Assembly (NCBI GenBank): GCA_020086605.1
Contig: JACBWW010000002.1
Coordinates: 22,743,405-22,807,404, forward strand
Length of the DNA stretch: 64,000 bases
Direction: 5' to 3'
Source of the DNA: Lanius collurio
Taxonomy: Eukaryota; Chordata; Aves; Passeriformes; Laniidae
In this document: positions 1-14,810 of the stretch, in pieces
How the letters are laid out: every line of letters begins with the position of its first letter
How positions within the stretch are numbered: position 1 is the stretch's first letter
Position numbers and translations under genes: made by a program
The notes under the pieces: generated by a model
Seen by the model: the letters and a program-made list of their open reading frames with translations, nothing else
Told to the model about the DNA's origin: nothing
Database searches by the model: none

Positions 1-3000
1 GATCCTACATAGGCAGGATCTGAGCCTGCAGGAAATTATGATTCATTGTGTACTTCTGCAATAAAACCAAGTTTTATGTCATGCTTTCAGCAAGACTGTT
101 CTCATCAGAAAAAAAAAAAGCATGTTTAGCAGGTGTGTATATATTTCAAATGACAGGTACCATCAACTCAGATTACAGGGGGAGATAGAGGGTCTGAATT
201 TTCCTCAGTAGTACATAAACCCTGTCAACAGGATGCTTAACAGTGTTCTTCTGGATGACTACTTGGAGAGCTGCAAGCTTTCAGCTTCTATATTTTTCAT
301 GTCCTAAAGTTTAGTGGTACAAGAAAGTTAAACTTTTCTTTCAAAGTCGAATAGGAAAAGTGAGCTTTTCCTATTTGACCTAGTGTATAAGTTAACACAA
401 CCATTTTTGTCCAAATTTTTAATGAAATTTGGGAAAAACTGTCCATGGGATGAGTGTAGAAAATTACCATATTTATGCATTCTTGCTGGTATTTTTCAAA
501 TGGGAAAACCCCCCAAAATCATAGACTGGAAAAGAAAATTCCTGTTTACTCTTAGACTTAAGAACCTCACTCTGAAGCACAATCAGACACATAGCAATTC
601 CTCCCTCCAAAAGGGACTCCAAGTCCTACAAGAACAGTAAAGAACATGAAGGGAAAGCAAAAGCATGTTCATGCACAAAGGGTCCAGGAAAGGCAATTGT
701 GAAGTTCCTTTACTTTTCCACATCTCAACACTAAAAATAATTTCAAAACAGAAATCTTCCTCTCTTCAAGAAAATCTGCAAGTAGAGACTATGTGAAGGT
801 ATAGCAGATTAATATCTATTCAAAATTGGAGATTGCAACATTATTTTAAAATGTTTTATATGGAAAAAAAAGATTTCTCTAAAAGCAAATACAAGAAAGA
901 GCTCCTCAACATTGTTACTGAATTACAGAACAAAGACAATACTCAAAAAACGCTAACAAATTCTTTTCAAGTGACCAACGACAATGAAAAACATAATCAG
1001 AACAATTTAAGCAGAAAAATGTGACAGCCTTGTTGCATTTTTTTTACAAGGAACAAAAAGTACAGTATAGTATGTCCATTTAAGACTATTCATTCTGGAA
1101 AAACACAGTCCTTGACTTTATTTGAGGCTGAGAATTTATACTGAATGCATGATAGTCTGAGGAAGCCTTAACAGGCTGGCTTTGATTACAAAAACTGTCT
1201 GTGGCTGGACAGTATGGGCTGCAGTACCCACCTACAAAGTGAAATGACTAGTCAATGTCTGAGCAGAGAAAGCCATCTAATCACTGCAGAACCTAATTCT
1301 AAATGGATGAGCTAACAGTTACATTGCTGCAGCACTGCTGTGCCATGAAATAAATCTATTAATTTGAATGCATGTCAAACTCACATTCCGTGGTGGCTTT
1401 TTTTACAGTGCAGAAAAAAGAAAACTGAAAAAACTTTTAAAGAAACAGACAGATAATTGCACTTCAAAATGCCAGGTCATAAAACACCTTATCAAAGTCT
1501 TATTTAATGCTTATCACTGTTAACTTGGCATGAAAGGGCAATTGTGTGGTGAGTAGGAACAAATCTGCATTTACTGACTTTATGAATTAGCTACAGAAAA
1601 TGTAAACAATAATCATGTAGCAATTTATTATTACATAAAACAATTTAATGAAATTTATCAGTTAATATATCCAGAAAAACATTTACTTCAAAAGAAAAGC
1701 AGACTACTTAAAAAATGCCAGCTATGAACTAAGATGGGCTTTCTGGTTTTCTTTCTGTAAACCACGATCAACTCACACAATTGTAACTCTGTTTTTTTCT
1801 AAGCCTGATTTCTCACAGCGTTTTGCTTGCATCCTGTGATATTACAATGTTCCACTACAAAATAAAATCTTTCTGCTCTTTAACAATGACAACAACACAA
1901 GAAAACTTTCCAAGTTTCCACACCTTACAAATTCCTTTAAGAAACTGTTTTATCTGTAATGATTTTTTTGTTTGTTTGTGTATGGTTATATCTAAGACCA
2001 GTCCTTATTGCTAACCACAGTATGCACAATATGCCTTCTAAACAAACTTTATAAATTGCACCTAATTAACTGCAGGCAACCACTCTTACTCTGCATGTGA
2101 CCTCTATTCACCTAACAGTTGAAGCTCTGAAGTTCTAGTTGAATTACCATGCATTGCTATATCCACTGAGCTCCTCAAAAGAATTTTGTGTACACGCTTT
2201 AAAGATTCTACAGTAATTACTCCTTTTCACTTACTGTTTCACATTTTTGGCCGAATTATTCTAGCATCAAACACTCAGCTTTTAGTCCAGAATAAAGCTG
2301 TTAAAGCTTGGTGAAGACAGATCTTCCAAATTTCGTAAGGAAAACAACCAACTCATTCCTTAATTTCTTCGGATGAATGAAATAAAAAACATTTAAGTGT
2401 TACTATAACAATTTTATACCCTTTCTTACTTCCCATTGATATAGTTAGTATATTTTTACTGCTAGAATATTCTTCAGCACAGGTATCTGAAATAAACAAA
2501 GACTACCAAATCTTCTGTGTTAACTTCTTTGCTTTACTCCTCGTTATTTCTGTTCAGATATGCAAAAATAGATGCTACTTAGAAAAGTCCGTGTCAGACT
2601 GCATTAGGAAACAAGCTTCCAATAGTTGGAATAAAGAAACTCAGTGAAAACCTTTAATTAAAAAAAAATCAAAATTCTGACGTGTAAGATATGTAAGATG
2701 CCATGTCATGCATGATACCATAGATTTTCAAAAACCACTGAAATAATGACCTATAGCAACAGATGCTTCACACAGAGGAATGAGAAGGAACAGGACAGGG
2801 CAAGCATCTTCCCAATTAGCAACTCTAACACTGAAGTTCAGGTTTGTTTCTTTCTGCTTCTACTTTAGCCACGGTTATAAAAGAGCAGGATTCAAGAGTC
2901 ACAAAGATTTAAAAAAATAAATAAAATAACCAAAGCTAACCATACACTACTCCACCGAAAAAGACAAAACTCGTTCTGTCACTAGGTTCATGAAAAAAAC

Positions 3001-5241
3001 AAAGCCGTCTTTAAACAGATGAAAACAGCCAGTTAATTTTCTTCACCTCACGTCCTCTCCACCAGATAAACTAAGGCATTATCACTGTTTAATACAAGTT
3101 TTAATTGAGTACTGTCACTGGTGGGAAGAAAAGTGTGGAACCACTACTTTCCATATCAAACAAAGCAGGTAATTAACAGCTACTTTGGCACAATCCCTTA
3201 TCACCAAAATACACAACACTGCTAAGTTCTCTCAATGTGAATGGTTTGCTTCAACAAAGGAAAGCTGATGTTTCAGGGTCACATTCACTCCTTTAATACA
3301 CAGGCATAAATTTACTGCTCAGTCAGACACCTATAATTAAACACAAGAAGAATATAATTCTAATATTCAGACAGGCTTGCATATGAGTGGGATATCTCCC
3401 CCTTTAAAGATGATTGCCTTTCATTTTTTAGTTTCAAGCAGCTACAGTTCACTTAGTTTTGATTACATAGCAATTAGATATGCAAATACAAGAGATCTAA
3501 AAAAATGCTTTTTCAAATGTCAGATTGTAAGCAATCAAGCTTATTCTTTTCTCCTGTACACACAAGCTATTCATTAAATAGCTATTGTCTTAAAAACATT
3601 CCAACAGATTGCATTTATCAGTGTTTTAGAAGCAATGGGAGTGCACATTACTCAGAACACAGCTCATCAGTGAACGAAATCGATCTTACAATTAATTTAA
3701 TATATTCATGATAGTGGTTAACTAAGTTGAAACTAAGCATCGTCTTCTTTGGGCATTTTTCCCACCATTGTTGTTAACAATATTGAAACTCAATGCATCA
3801 TCAAATTAACCAAAAGTCATTTGTTTATATATTTAATGACAAATGCCATTAGCAATAAATGCCACAGCTAAAATCACTGAATTGTGATTATCAATAAATT
3901 TTCATTCTATACAGAAAATTCGTTCTGAATTATTATCAATTATTTTTTTATTGTGTCTTACAAACGTGCTCATACAAAGGAAGTCACTATGAATGATGTG
4001 GTTGGTATAATTTTGGCAGGAACAGCCATTCTGACACCTGTCCTCCTTTTTCCCCCCTGAAGGCCCACAAATACGTTCTACTGCAAATACAGAAGTTCCC
4101 ATCCATCTAGACCACATATATGGTCTTGGTTCTTCGTGATATACTTGATTTGGAAGCAGCCTGAGATCCACTGACCACTAGTTAAAATGGTGGGAAAGGG
4201 TATTTCGCAGCAGCTCTGAAGAGACCAGGAAAAAATAACTATTGCAAAACTATATGGACTGGTCTATAAAATATTCTTACCCACAGCACCGGACAGCCAC
4301 TGACAGTTTGAAAGCTTGCTCTTGCAAAACTCTGAGACACAAGAATAAAATGGGATGGGGGCGGGGGTTGGCCAGTTGTTTCTCTGAAGATCACAAAATC
4401 ACTTTCAAGATAATAGGAGGGGGGAAAAAAGATCCCTACCTGTAAGCCCATGTGGTCAGTGACTCAGCTGTGCAGAAATGTACACTAACAAGGGAAGCTG
4501 AAACAGTTCTTTCCTCAGGCCGAGCTTTCAAGCTAGGTAACCGAAGTAAATAAAATGCTTTCCTAGCTGATTCCATGATCACCAACCACCCTTCAAGATA
4601 TCTCTCACAGGAGCACAGATCCTTTTTCAAGGTCAGGAGAGCAGCAAAAATTACAAAAGATGCCTGATTCAGAGGTCTGTTTAAAAACCTGAAAAAAATC
4701 AGTTTAGCTCTGCAGCCCAGCTGTAAGCCCCAAAATGTTATGCAAAGTCAGATCCAAGAATAAGCTGGAAATGCTTTTCACAAGAACTGACTTTTATGAA
4801 CTAACAGATGAATGTGTGTGACAAATTATTTGACATTTTGAGGGTCTTCAAATTTGCCTCTTTTTCACTCCCTTTAAATGCTCCATTTGATTTTCTCTTT
4901 CCTTCCCCTTGCAATACAGGAGCCTTATTCAATCAGCCAGTGAGGTAAAACTCATTGCCTCTCAGCCTGCTGTTGTTGCCCATGCAATGTTTATATTCTT
5001 TCCATTGCATCTTCCCTAAGGGTCACTATAAACAACTGTTTGCGCAGCAAACATAACCTGTGTATTTGAACTCGTACCCACTACAGCCCAACATAAAAAA
5101 TGATACAGCTGACAGGGGAACCTGAATAATTCCGTACCAGTGGTGCCCCTGCAAACACTCCATCATCTATTGCATGGTTCTCCAAGAAGACACTGGGAAA
5201 ATCCTCTATCTGCTACTGTGAAACACCAGGACCCAAAAAGC

Positions 5242-5260
5242 ATGTGGCAAAATGCCACAT
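5242..5260. repeat. Small perfect inverted repeat
   Basis: ATGTGGCA and its exact reverse complement TGCCACAT are separated by three A. The 8-bp arms with a 3-nt loop may be chance. Confidence 0.9.
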
Positions 5261-5642
5261 TCCTGCCAATTTGTGCATCTGGCAAGATTGGTGAAACAGC
5301 ATTGTCTAATAAAATTTACTATACCTAATACTCTGACTTGCAGAAACAGCCAGTTACAAGTGGGTTTTACAGAAACATACTTACTATGACAAAAATGACT
5401 CATATAAAAATCATTATACTTTCTTTTACCTGGTAGATTCTTCTACTACAAGTCATGAAACATATATTAGGTTGCACATAACAGGTCTGAAGCCTTCAAT
5501 AACCAAATGAGACTTCCTTAAGAGTGTCTAAACACATAATCAATAATAAATGTGTTTTCATCTTCAAAACGTTTCTGCAGGTGTATATAGAAGACAAGGC
5601 AAAACCATCTGTATGTCTGATTTTTCTTTAAAATGGAGAATT

Positions 5643-5700
5643 GGGGGGGGGGGGGGGGGGTTGTGTTTGTTTTTTGGTTGGTTGGGTTTTTTTAGGGATG
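5643..5700 (+). repeat. G18 homopolymer followed by (T/G)n tract
   Basis: Eighteen consecutive G at 5643-5660, then TTGTGTTTGTTTTTTGGTTG and a further T7. In the QKI pre-mRNA it would be an uninterrupted C18. Length may be unreliable because long G runs are prone to sequencing and slippage error. Confidence 0.95.
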
Positions 5701-7977
5701 GTTAATTTTACCACCAAATGAACTTTTCCAAAAAAGTACACTTCAAGCTAAATTGAATTTATCTTTTAAAAGGCTGGATACTGAAAAATTTGACTAATCA
5801 GGCGCTGGAAAAAACAATTTTGGTATTTGCAATACCCTTGTGTCCTTACTGCATACTAATTTCCAGAGTAGCTTCAGTATTTCAGACCACACAACTTTAA
5901 AGTTTATCACTTATTTTGGTTTGTAATACAGCTTATCTTAAGACCTTTACTGATTCATGCTGTGGTGAGTCAACATGAGCTAACAGATTTCTAGGTCAGT
6001 TTTGTCAGTCAAAATTTAAGTGAACATTCAGTTCCAGCATTGCTAACTTGAAACACAGGGGTATTTCAGAGCCACATCAAAGACTGCTTGGTCATTTATG
6101 GATCACTTACTAGATGGAGAATGAATACAACATACTTTATCAACAGAGAAAACCTCTGTTTCTCTCTATAAAATTTAATTTTACATCTAAAATTTGTCAA
6201 CTACTAGCTTCAGTTCTTGAAATTATGTATCACTAAAAGTATATTTCACAAGTTCGGCAAGCCAGTTAAAATATCTGCCAAGATCCACAAGAGCCTAAAA
6301 ATTAAATTCCCTTGAATACATATGGTTGTAAATATGGGAGCATTTGAAATCAATAGCTTTGAATCTTAAGTGGTTCCGAAATAATTCCATCAAGTGGATC
6401 AATTAAAAGAGTCAGGTACTTCAAGTGGATTCAGTCAGACAGCTAAACGTGGTTTTCAATTCTTTATCATTGTCTGATTGCCAGAGAAGCATTAATTGTT
6501 TCTGTGTGGCTGCAGGACTAAACAGTCCCAAAAACCATTTATAAAAATACTCCAAACGAGCCCACAGACAGTGCCAGAGCTGTTAATAATTATGTTACGG
6601 GTCCTATCTTTCAGAAAACTACTTCTTTCTTATTCAAGACAAACATGCCATTCTTAGAGTTTACAGCAACTTTACCACAGAAAGGACCCAGCACTGTCAC
6701 CGCCTCTTTCCTTACACCACAGGAAAGTACCACCACAGCCAGAACACCAAGGGCCAATAAATTAAGGTACACGATCACACATAATGAGGAAAAAAGCTTG
6801 TCTAGGACAAAACACCAGGATCTGGTGTCTAGAGTTTAAAGGTCCAACAGACAGAAAATGAACCAGCATTTCGACATGGAGAAACATGGGAAACAAAAAG
6901 AAAAAAATATCTGTAACTAGGAGTCCACGTCCATGCTTTTGACAGGATTTAGGGAATTGCTCCCAGAGCTCCAAACTGCAGAGACAAGACATGTACAACA
7001 TACAATACCAAGGGAGGACAGCAGAACAGAAAGACCATTTTTCAGCTTTTAATTTGTAACACTGGGGGTTAAATAACCCAACACCAGAACATCCAATACC
7101 AAGAAATAAATGCTGACCTCACTGGAAACAATCATGTCAACCTTGTGTCACAGCACATGACCACAGAACACTACAGAAAGATGAGGAATAAAGTAACACC
7201 TACATCAGACTTACCAGCTAGAAAAAAAAATAGTGTAATAATTTACATAAGTATTTACATCAAAACATTTCAGCTACATGCACTCACTGCCCACATGCCA
7301 GATAAAGGCACTCAATTAACAGGCTGTTCTTTGCTTTTGAAGAAAAATCCCTTCCATTTGTGCATGCAAAAATACCACTAGCACACTTGTAAAATGATGC
7401 ATAAAAGAAAAGACAGTTTGGTTCATAACTACATTGCCTAGTTTTAGTTGTGTCAGGAATCAAAAAAGTTTCAGGAATTCCAGTTGAGATACTAATTAAT
7501 CTTAACCTTTAATGTCTACTCATTCCTCATGTCACACCTACAGCTTACCTACAGAAACCTCTAGCCAGGTGTGAGAGCAACACTGCTATCTACTCTCCAC
7601 ACCTTTTCAAAAGCTACTGCACACTTAAGAGTTCATGTTCCAGTAACTTCAAGGCAAGCAAATTGGTGAATCTGCCTTATCACCCTGACTCTCAGGAAAT
7701 ACTTTAGTTAGTAGCATGAGAAGTGTGTCATTATTTCCTTCTGCCTCATGCAATCTTCCTTGCCTGCATTACTCAGGTTCCCCAGTTACAACTATGTTTT
7801 TAAACACCAGTGTTTATATAATTTGCTACCATAATGCAAATATATAAAGTGTTGCTAGGAACCGAAACTCAGTTTATTGCACTTTCATGTCATTTAATTG
7901 TATTTTCAGAGAATAAATGAAGCACCATAGAAATGAACCTTCCTTTTATTACAGTAATTTATAAAGCCCATAGCCAT

Positions 7978-8210
7978 TGAGAAGGAGGTACTCAAGGATG
8001 AAGATGGAAAAAGAGAGCCAGAAAAGATTAGTAGAGAGAACTAAGAGGAACCTTAAGTCAAATCAAGGAAAATGAATGCACTTTACAAAACGAGAGAAAT
8101 TCATGAAAGAGGAAGAGAAAAAGCCAAAAAAGTTGACCTAGGTTCAAAGTAGTAGAAGTATTAGAAATGAAGGAGGAAGGGAAGGAGAGAGGAAAGGAGG
8201 GAGAATTAGG
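7978..8210 (+). repeat. Polypurine-biased block (polypyrimidine in the QKI transcript)
   Basis: The plus strand is strongly purine-rich for over 200 bp, strongest at 8167-8207 (GGAGGAAGGGAAGGAGAGAG and similar). It directly abuts the CR1 fragment at 8211. In QKI pre-mRNA this reads as a C/U-rich stretch. Confidence 0.8.
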
Positions 8211-8375
8211 CTTCTCAGGGAAGTGGTCACAGCACCAAGCCTGACAGAGTTCAAGACGCATTTGGACAACGCTTTTGGGAACACAGTGTGACTCCTGGGG
8301 TGTCTTGTGCAGGGCCAGGACTCAATGAGCCTGAAACGTCCCTTTCAACTCAGCATATTCTATGATTCTATGTAA
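8211..8375 (+). mobile_element. CR1 LINE fragment, 3' end
   Basis: The segment runs from a GTGGTCACAGCACCAAGCCT motif, typical of the avian CR1 3' region, through GAGTTCAAGACGCATTTGGA and a GGGTGTCTTGTGCAGGGCCA motif. It closes with TATTCTATGATTCTATG, the octamer repeat that ends CR1 elements. It is severely 5'-truncated, with no ORF1 or reverse transcriptase. Orientation is opposite to QKI. Confidence 0.93.
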
Positions 8376-11300
8376 GACTCAATAAGAAAGAAAAATCTCC
8401 TTTATCTTTTGCTGTGAAAATGTAACTGCTCCTTAAATTATTTTGGATTACTTCCCACTCGACTGTACATAGGTTCACTCCCCACAAATGCTAGTTTTTC
8501 ACGCATCAAAACATCCTGGTATTTCCCAGCAACTGTGTCAAATTCATGACATTTTTATACTGACTAGACATCTCCTTGTACTGATTCCATCTATTCTTAT
8601 CAAATTTTCTACATAATTCTGTAACATCTTCTAAGGAAAGCAACCAGTAATTTGATATTCCCATTTTTTCCTACAGCCAGAGTTTTCACGTTACTTCAGC
8701 TGCCAGTAAAACCATTCTGTTAGGCCCATGAAAGCTGCTGCCTGAATGCATTCACTGTTTTGCAGATCTTACTTTCAACATCCAAAACCAGCCCAAAGTT
8801 TTCTTCATTTCAAACAATTAAGGTTAGGACAAGATTTTGTCTGTCATGTAGGAATATAGTTCTGAATTGACTTATGAGTCAAATTACATTCAAGAATCAC
8901 TAACATCAACAAATGCATCAAGAATGAATAAATACTGTATGTTGTGTTTGTTCCATGGCAAGTTTGTGGCACTTAAATCTGATAATTTACACAGAGTATC
9001 AGATTCTATTAAGCTAAACAGTCTCCAAGCATTGCTTGGAGTCTTCTACTACTTTAAGAGCAACAAGTTCTCTCTAACAGAAAAACAGATTTGTGTACTT
9101 GGCTGTACCAAACATTTAAATAAGCTTTCATCTTTTCATGCATGTACTTAACACACACTTTAAACAGAACTGTTTTGAGTTGCAAGCGAATTTTTTAAGA
9201 CATATTCACTGTGCATGCACTTCAGTGAGTCCTACATTTATCAAAACACTCCCCATTTACTGCCCAAAAATAAGTGAAAAAAATCTAAAAATTACTAGAC
9301 AGAAGCTGCTAATTACTCTCATGAAAGGTCAACAAAAATGTCCATACATCTGCCAATAAATACCCCCCTCTACCTTAAAAGTGTAAAGAATAACAATAAA
9401 ACCTTGCAACTACAGCTAGATGAACTGTAAAGTGAGGATACTGTCCCACCACATCCTTATTAACATCTACACAGCTACTTGGATTTCATTCCTATGCTTA
9501 ATGCACGGTATCATAGGCCATGCATCGCAGAAGTGTAGCCTGTGATTAACAATATCCATTTCAGTCCAAGCCTAGGCACAACAAAGGCTAATACTAAGTC
9601 AGAAAACCTAAGCAAAGTCACCACCTATAAACAAGTTTAAACTGATGAGTCATTTTAGGAATTACAGTTTGTGACTGTTACCATACAGTTGACAAGGAAT
9701 CCAGTATCTTGCTGCAAATAAACAGCACAGATTACTCTATTTGGTAAACAATATAATAGCACAAAGTTAAATAACTATGTTCTAAATGTTCAATTAATAA
9801 TTCTAATACTTTGTTTCAGCAATAGTTCTATATTCTTTTGTGCTTACTCTTTTACTCCATGCTAAAGACCCTTCCTATCATTCTCAATAAAATGGCTAAA
9901 TCTCACCCTGAGGGACAATATCCACTATGGTAAACAAGCACCTGCCTGTACTCTACCTGCCAGAAGCCACCCAAAAAATAAGGAGAACCAAGATCTGCCA
10001 TGAACTGATAGCTACTTAGGAATCACACAGGCATGCTGCTTTTTCCCCTGAAACAACAAGTTCTAACTCTGTTCTCACATTTAAGTAGACTCAATCTTCA
10101 TGCAGGTACAAGAAAATTCCCACGAGTCTCAAACTAAGTATGGCCTTTCCCACACAGAATTGCAAGCACAGTTGCATAATACTGAACAAACACACTGAAA
10201 ATGCACACCTGAATACAAATTATTTCTGGTAAGCAAGATTATCACAGCATTAATTCTTAAGAAAGCTGGAAATGTTAGTATGGAAAAAGTTTCCGGTTAC
10301 AGTACATTTTCATTTTTTAAACCTTGCTCCACTACTTTGCTAGACAAAGCAAAATGCAGATAGATGTTTGCAGACAATTTCGTCAGCATCTCAAAACAAT
10401 TCTGTATGCAGTCTCCCAAGCCTTTCAAAACTTCTGTTCAAATGCCAGATACAAACTGCTCTGAGCTGAAACCCAGTCAACCTCTTACAACACAATTAAC
10501 ACTCTCTGTGCTTACCATCTAACAAAAGCTTAGGAGTAATTCTGCAGAAAGAGAACTTCTGCCATGCTACAGGATGAGTAAATTCCCACTCCACAGACAT
10601 AGCATTTTAATTTATAAACCACACTTGTTTATACAGAGATGTACAGGCAATGATTCAGGATTCCCCTGATACACTTTTTCCACTTACACTTCATGCTACT
10701 TTTCTCCAATTTCAAGATAATCTAGATTCTCTCACTGCTTGATCATAAGGTTTTTTCCTCACAGGGAACTTACAGAAAAACAAATAAAAGGAAAAGTATA
10801 ATACAAGCTGATTTCAACTAGCAGGGCTTTGATTACACTTTTACAGTCCACAGCTTCCAGTGTATTTAATGGCATTAAAGAAGTATTTTGTTAAAGTCAG
10901 TTATTTCCGTATTTAATTAGCTCAATAACCAATTTAACTGCTCTCAGAACAAAATTACATATAATGAATTTTTGATAGCGAAGTTAATCATAGCCAAAGG
11001 CTTCAGCTACTCTTCACATTACACAGGAAAACCCATGTCTTAGTAGTGTTAAAATCTGCTTGAAGCTGCAACATTGTATTGAGCTCATGCAGAAATATTT
11101 CCAATATATACTGGATATATTCAGTATGTAGCCAATAAAGGGCAAAAGTATGTATGAAATAAACCATCTAAAAGATGCATTGCATCAGATACATATCAGT
11201 AATTTCTTCTGAAAGACTAATATCGCCTTGTAATAATTTTTAAGGTCCTCAGGCACCTAATTTTTTTCCCCTTCAAAATAAAACCATTCTGCTCTTGAAA

Positions 11301-13659
11301 GTAAGAGCATTCCCTTGGCTGCTATGAAAATACTCTTGAAATAAATTACCTCAAATAAGAAGCGTTTGTCAAATCTTATATAAAACTTCCAGAAAATGTT
11401 CTCTTCTTGTAAAATTTGCATTCCCATACATAACTATGCTAGTTTTGCCTGCATTCTTCACTACTGTCATTGTGAACTGAACATTTTTTACTTAAAGAAA
11501 AGATGTATGAGGGTAAGATTCCAAAGATAATACTCAAGAAGCTCTGGAGTACAAAACCCCTATGAACTGCATAGTTGCTTGCCCTTCTATCTGAAATTAC
11601 CTATTTTAAGAAAAATAAATTGTGTACCATAATGAGATGCTAACTCATGAAGTAAAAACGAATGATGCTCTCTCATCACACACTGTTCTAGGGGAGATTC
11701 TTCTCTCAAAGTAGAAAGAAATGGAAAAAAACCAACAGAGTTGACCAAGGCTGCCACAAGTCAGCAGCCTGATGATGTTGGGCTTCATACCCTTCTCCAA
11801 AGTGAGATAATGGCAGTGTGTTAAAGAGCACAGGGCTGACACCCCAGGGGTGTCAATGCCTGCTTTACAAAATTCATGTAAGACAAGGGAGAGGTAAAAA
11901 AATCTTTTGCTTATCCATCATTGGACAGTCATCACTATACACATTCGTTAACTGGTGTGCAAGTTACCAGTTTTGTTTAGTCTGAATGCACCTTTCATTA
12001 AGCCTTGGTCTTAATAAAGTTACACATTCATTAGCTTTTGATGAATGCCTGCAACCCCTTTCCCCTCCCCAGCAATCTCCTTCAAGTACCCCTAGGCTCT
12101 AATCACAGTATTCTCAGTAATTAAGGTTTTGATTTTAAATTTGTTGAAAGCTGCCTAGAGAGATGTTCTGATTACCAGCTGAGACTCAAATACAAACGAT
12201 TTGAGGATTTCCCCTGCTTTCTGGGGGGAATCTGTCAGCAAGTTTCAAGACATGATGCCAGTTCAAGTGTTTTGGCCATGTGACAAGGATTTCTAATTCA
12301 TTACTTCTTTCATAGGATCACACAGCAAAGCAAAATTCTCTACAGAGCATATCTGGATGGTTTATTTTCCAGCATGTCAGTCTTTTTATTTTCTCTTGGA
12401 TCCTGCAACCACTAGCAAGGCAGGAAAAGTACATGGACAGTTTACTCAAGGAGATGGAATTTAGTACCACACGTAGATGTCATGTAAAATTGACACTGCT
12501 TCAGTAATTATTCCTTCCTACAACCAGTAAAGTTCCTTGTATAATTGGCATAGGGAAATCAAGTTTGCAGATACAAAATATACATAAAAAATTAACCTGC
12601 ATGTCTTATCTCCTCCAAATTTCAGAACTATTCAGTGAAAAAAAATCTCTAGAACTGACAACACTGGCTCTAGAGCAAGGAAAGGGTTTTAAAAAAGAAT
12701 TAGTGTATCCTAACCTGCCATGAAAAGAATAATATTACTTCTGTATTTTATACTTTGAAGTTCATTAGCATTTTGAACTACAACATGCAAAGAGAGAAGC
12801 TCTTTGAGAAAATGTAAAAAAGGTAGTGCCATTAAATGGCATAGACTGCCAAGAAAGTTGATCATCTTGCACTCCAAGACTAGGGAGTTCATCTCTAAGT
12901 ATAACCCACCAGGAAAAGAGGCAAGAGTCAACAGCAAGAAGTGTGCCTGCGCCCCAAACTGACAGATATCACTCATTCCTTCTTTAGTCTGTGACCACCA
13001 TGTCTTAAATCAGCTTCCAAATCATTATTTTTACAAGAAACATCTTATTGGTGCACATTATAATCAAGGATTATGAAACTCTTCCTACTGCATCAACACT
13101 GGTATAGCACCAAAAAGACTGCTCTTAAAAATCTAAACTAATGACCAATACAAATCACCTCAGGAAAGCAAATGAGCTGAAAAGACTAGGAATGGATGGT
13201 ATGAAAATCAGTTTTGTGAAGAAAATTATCTGGCACTCAAGACTGTTGAGTATACAAATACATTACATTATGGTATCATTCAAATACAATCCACACTAAC
13301 TGTCATATTATCTCATTAAATTATCAATGATCAAGTGCTTTATGTTTAAAAATTATGAGAGAACCAACTTCAAAGTGGTAATGGACAATCAAGTGCTGAC
13401 GGGATCAATTTATAGCTTTTAACGTGTATGAGGTTTTATCTGATCTGCCATACTTGTCCTCGTTGAAGGTAGTTTTCTTTTCTTAATAAACTTAAAAAAA
13501 CAGGTGACTGGTTAGAAGGTCTCAGCTCCTCTTTCTCTTAAATACAAAACTCCAGTAACTCCCATTGCCTGTTCTTCTGTGAGAAGTCAAAAAATAAAAT
13601 GAAAAAAAAAGGCATGGAGAGTAGAGGAAATCAGTCCAAAAACACTTCTCCAGAGACAA

Positions 13660-13840
13660 ACCTGCCCAAGCTGTCTATAGAGACGACTCCCCACAGGACA
13701 GGACTGGTTCTGAAGCACAGTGGTAGAAGGAGGACACTACACCTAACAGCCACCTGGATATGGTCCTAGGAAACCGGGACATGCTGACTCTGCCTGAGGT
13801 GCAGAAGCTCCACTGCTCTGTGATTTTGTAACAGACATTT
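13660..13840 (+). mobile_element. Decayed CR1-like LINE 3' fragment
   Basis: GCCACCTGGATATGGTCCTA, then a sequence resembling the CR1 'CTGACTCTGCCTGAG' region, then CTCTGTGATTTTGTAA, similar to a degenerate CR1 terminal repeat. The usual GGTTGGACTAGATGATC block before the end seems deleted or diverged. The call rests on remembered consensus pieces only, so it is tentative. Confidence 0.5.
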
Positions 13841-14810
13841 CACAAACTCCTAAACCTACAAAAATGGTAGAGTAAGACAAAAGGATGGTGACAGTATTAT
13901 AGCAGATTATGAAAACTAGAAATGAAATTAAATGAAATTTGAAGGTAACACATTTATAAGCTCTGAGAAGGAAGAGATGTTTAACTGGGTAGACATTAAC
14001 TTTCTATTGTAATTGCTATGTACTTCATATGTATCAACAGAACGGATGTGGTTGATCAGGCAAGGAAAAGAAGGGGAGGTCTCCTAAAAAGAAGCAAAAT
14101 AAACTGTATTTCTGGGAATAAAGGGGAAACATTCAAAACTACAGTGGAGATGTTGGTGTAACTCCAGCAGCAGTAGCCAGAGGTAGAGGGAAATAGCTAG
14201 AAAATAAAGCTAGAAAAACAGTTACCGTGAGAGTAACCCGACATCCAGGAAGGCTCTGTTCCATCATGCAGTTTCCCTATTCATGTGGGCAGAGCATGCA
14301 TATTACAGGACAAGGCAAGAACAACCCTAATTACTTTGCAACTCCATCTGAACACAAAACAAAACCAGGAACACGGTGCTTTTTGGTTCACACACACAGA
14401 AGTGACTGCCAGAAATACAATGAACTATTTTTTTTTCAATCCATACTCCATGCACAAATCATCACTCGGCTAATTCAATACAAGAAAGTTATTAATAAGA
14501 TCTTTGAGATTAACAGCTCTTTCCTAGAAAAATACATTTAACTTCAATTTTTACCTTTACCTTGTGAAATGTGACACAATTACAAGTTACTTAAGAATGC
14601 TTTATAATTGCTAGCTAGACTCCCAGTTGCAGAATCATGGAGCATGTATATTAGACTTCTTCAGGACAGCTTGTGTTATTTACTAAATCTCTATAAGACA
14701 CTAGATAACGACAAAGCATACAGTGAGAACACAACAAGTAAGAATGAGAGACACGAGCTTATTCTTCACTAGAAATCAAAATTATGCATCTGAAACCACA
14801 CTACTCCTTC

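Noticed and set aside
11690..11880. Possible transposable element (mixed-composition segment with ACACCCCAGGGGTGT-like inverted repeat)
   Set aside because: It does not resemble CR1 landmarks I know, and I could not identify a family. The short inverted repeat alone is not enough.
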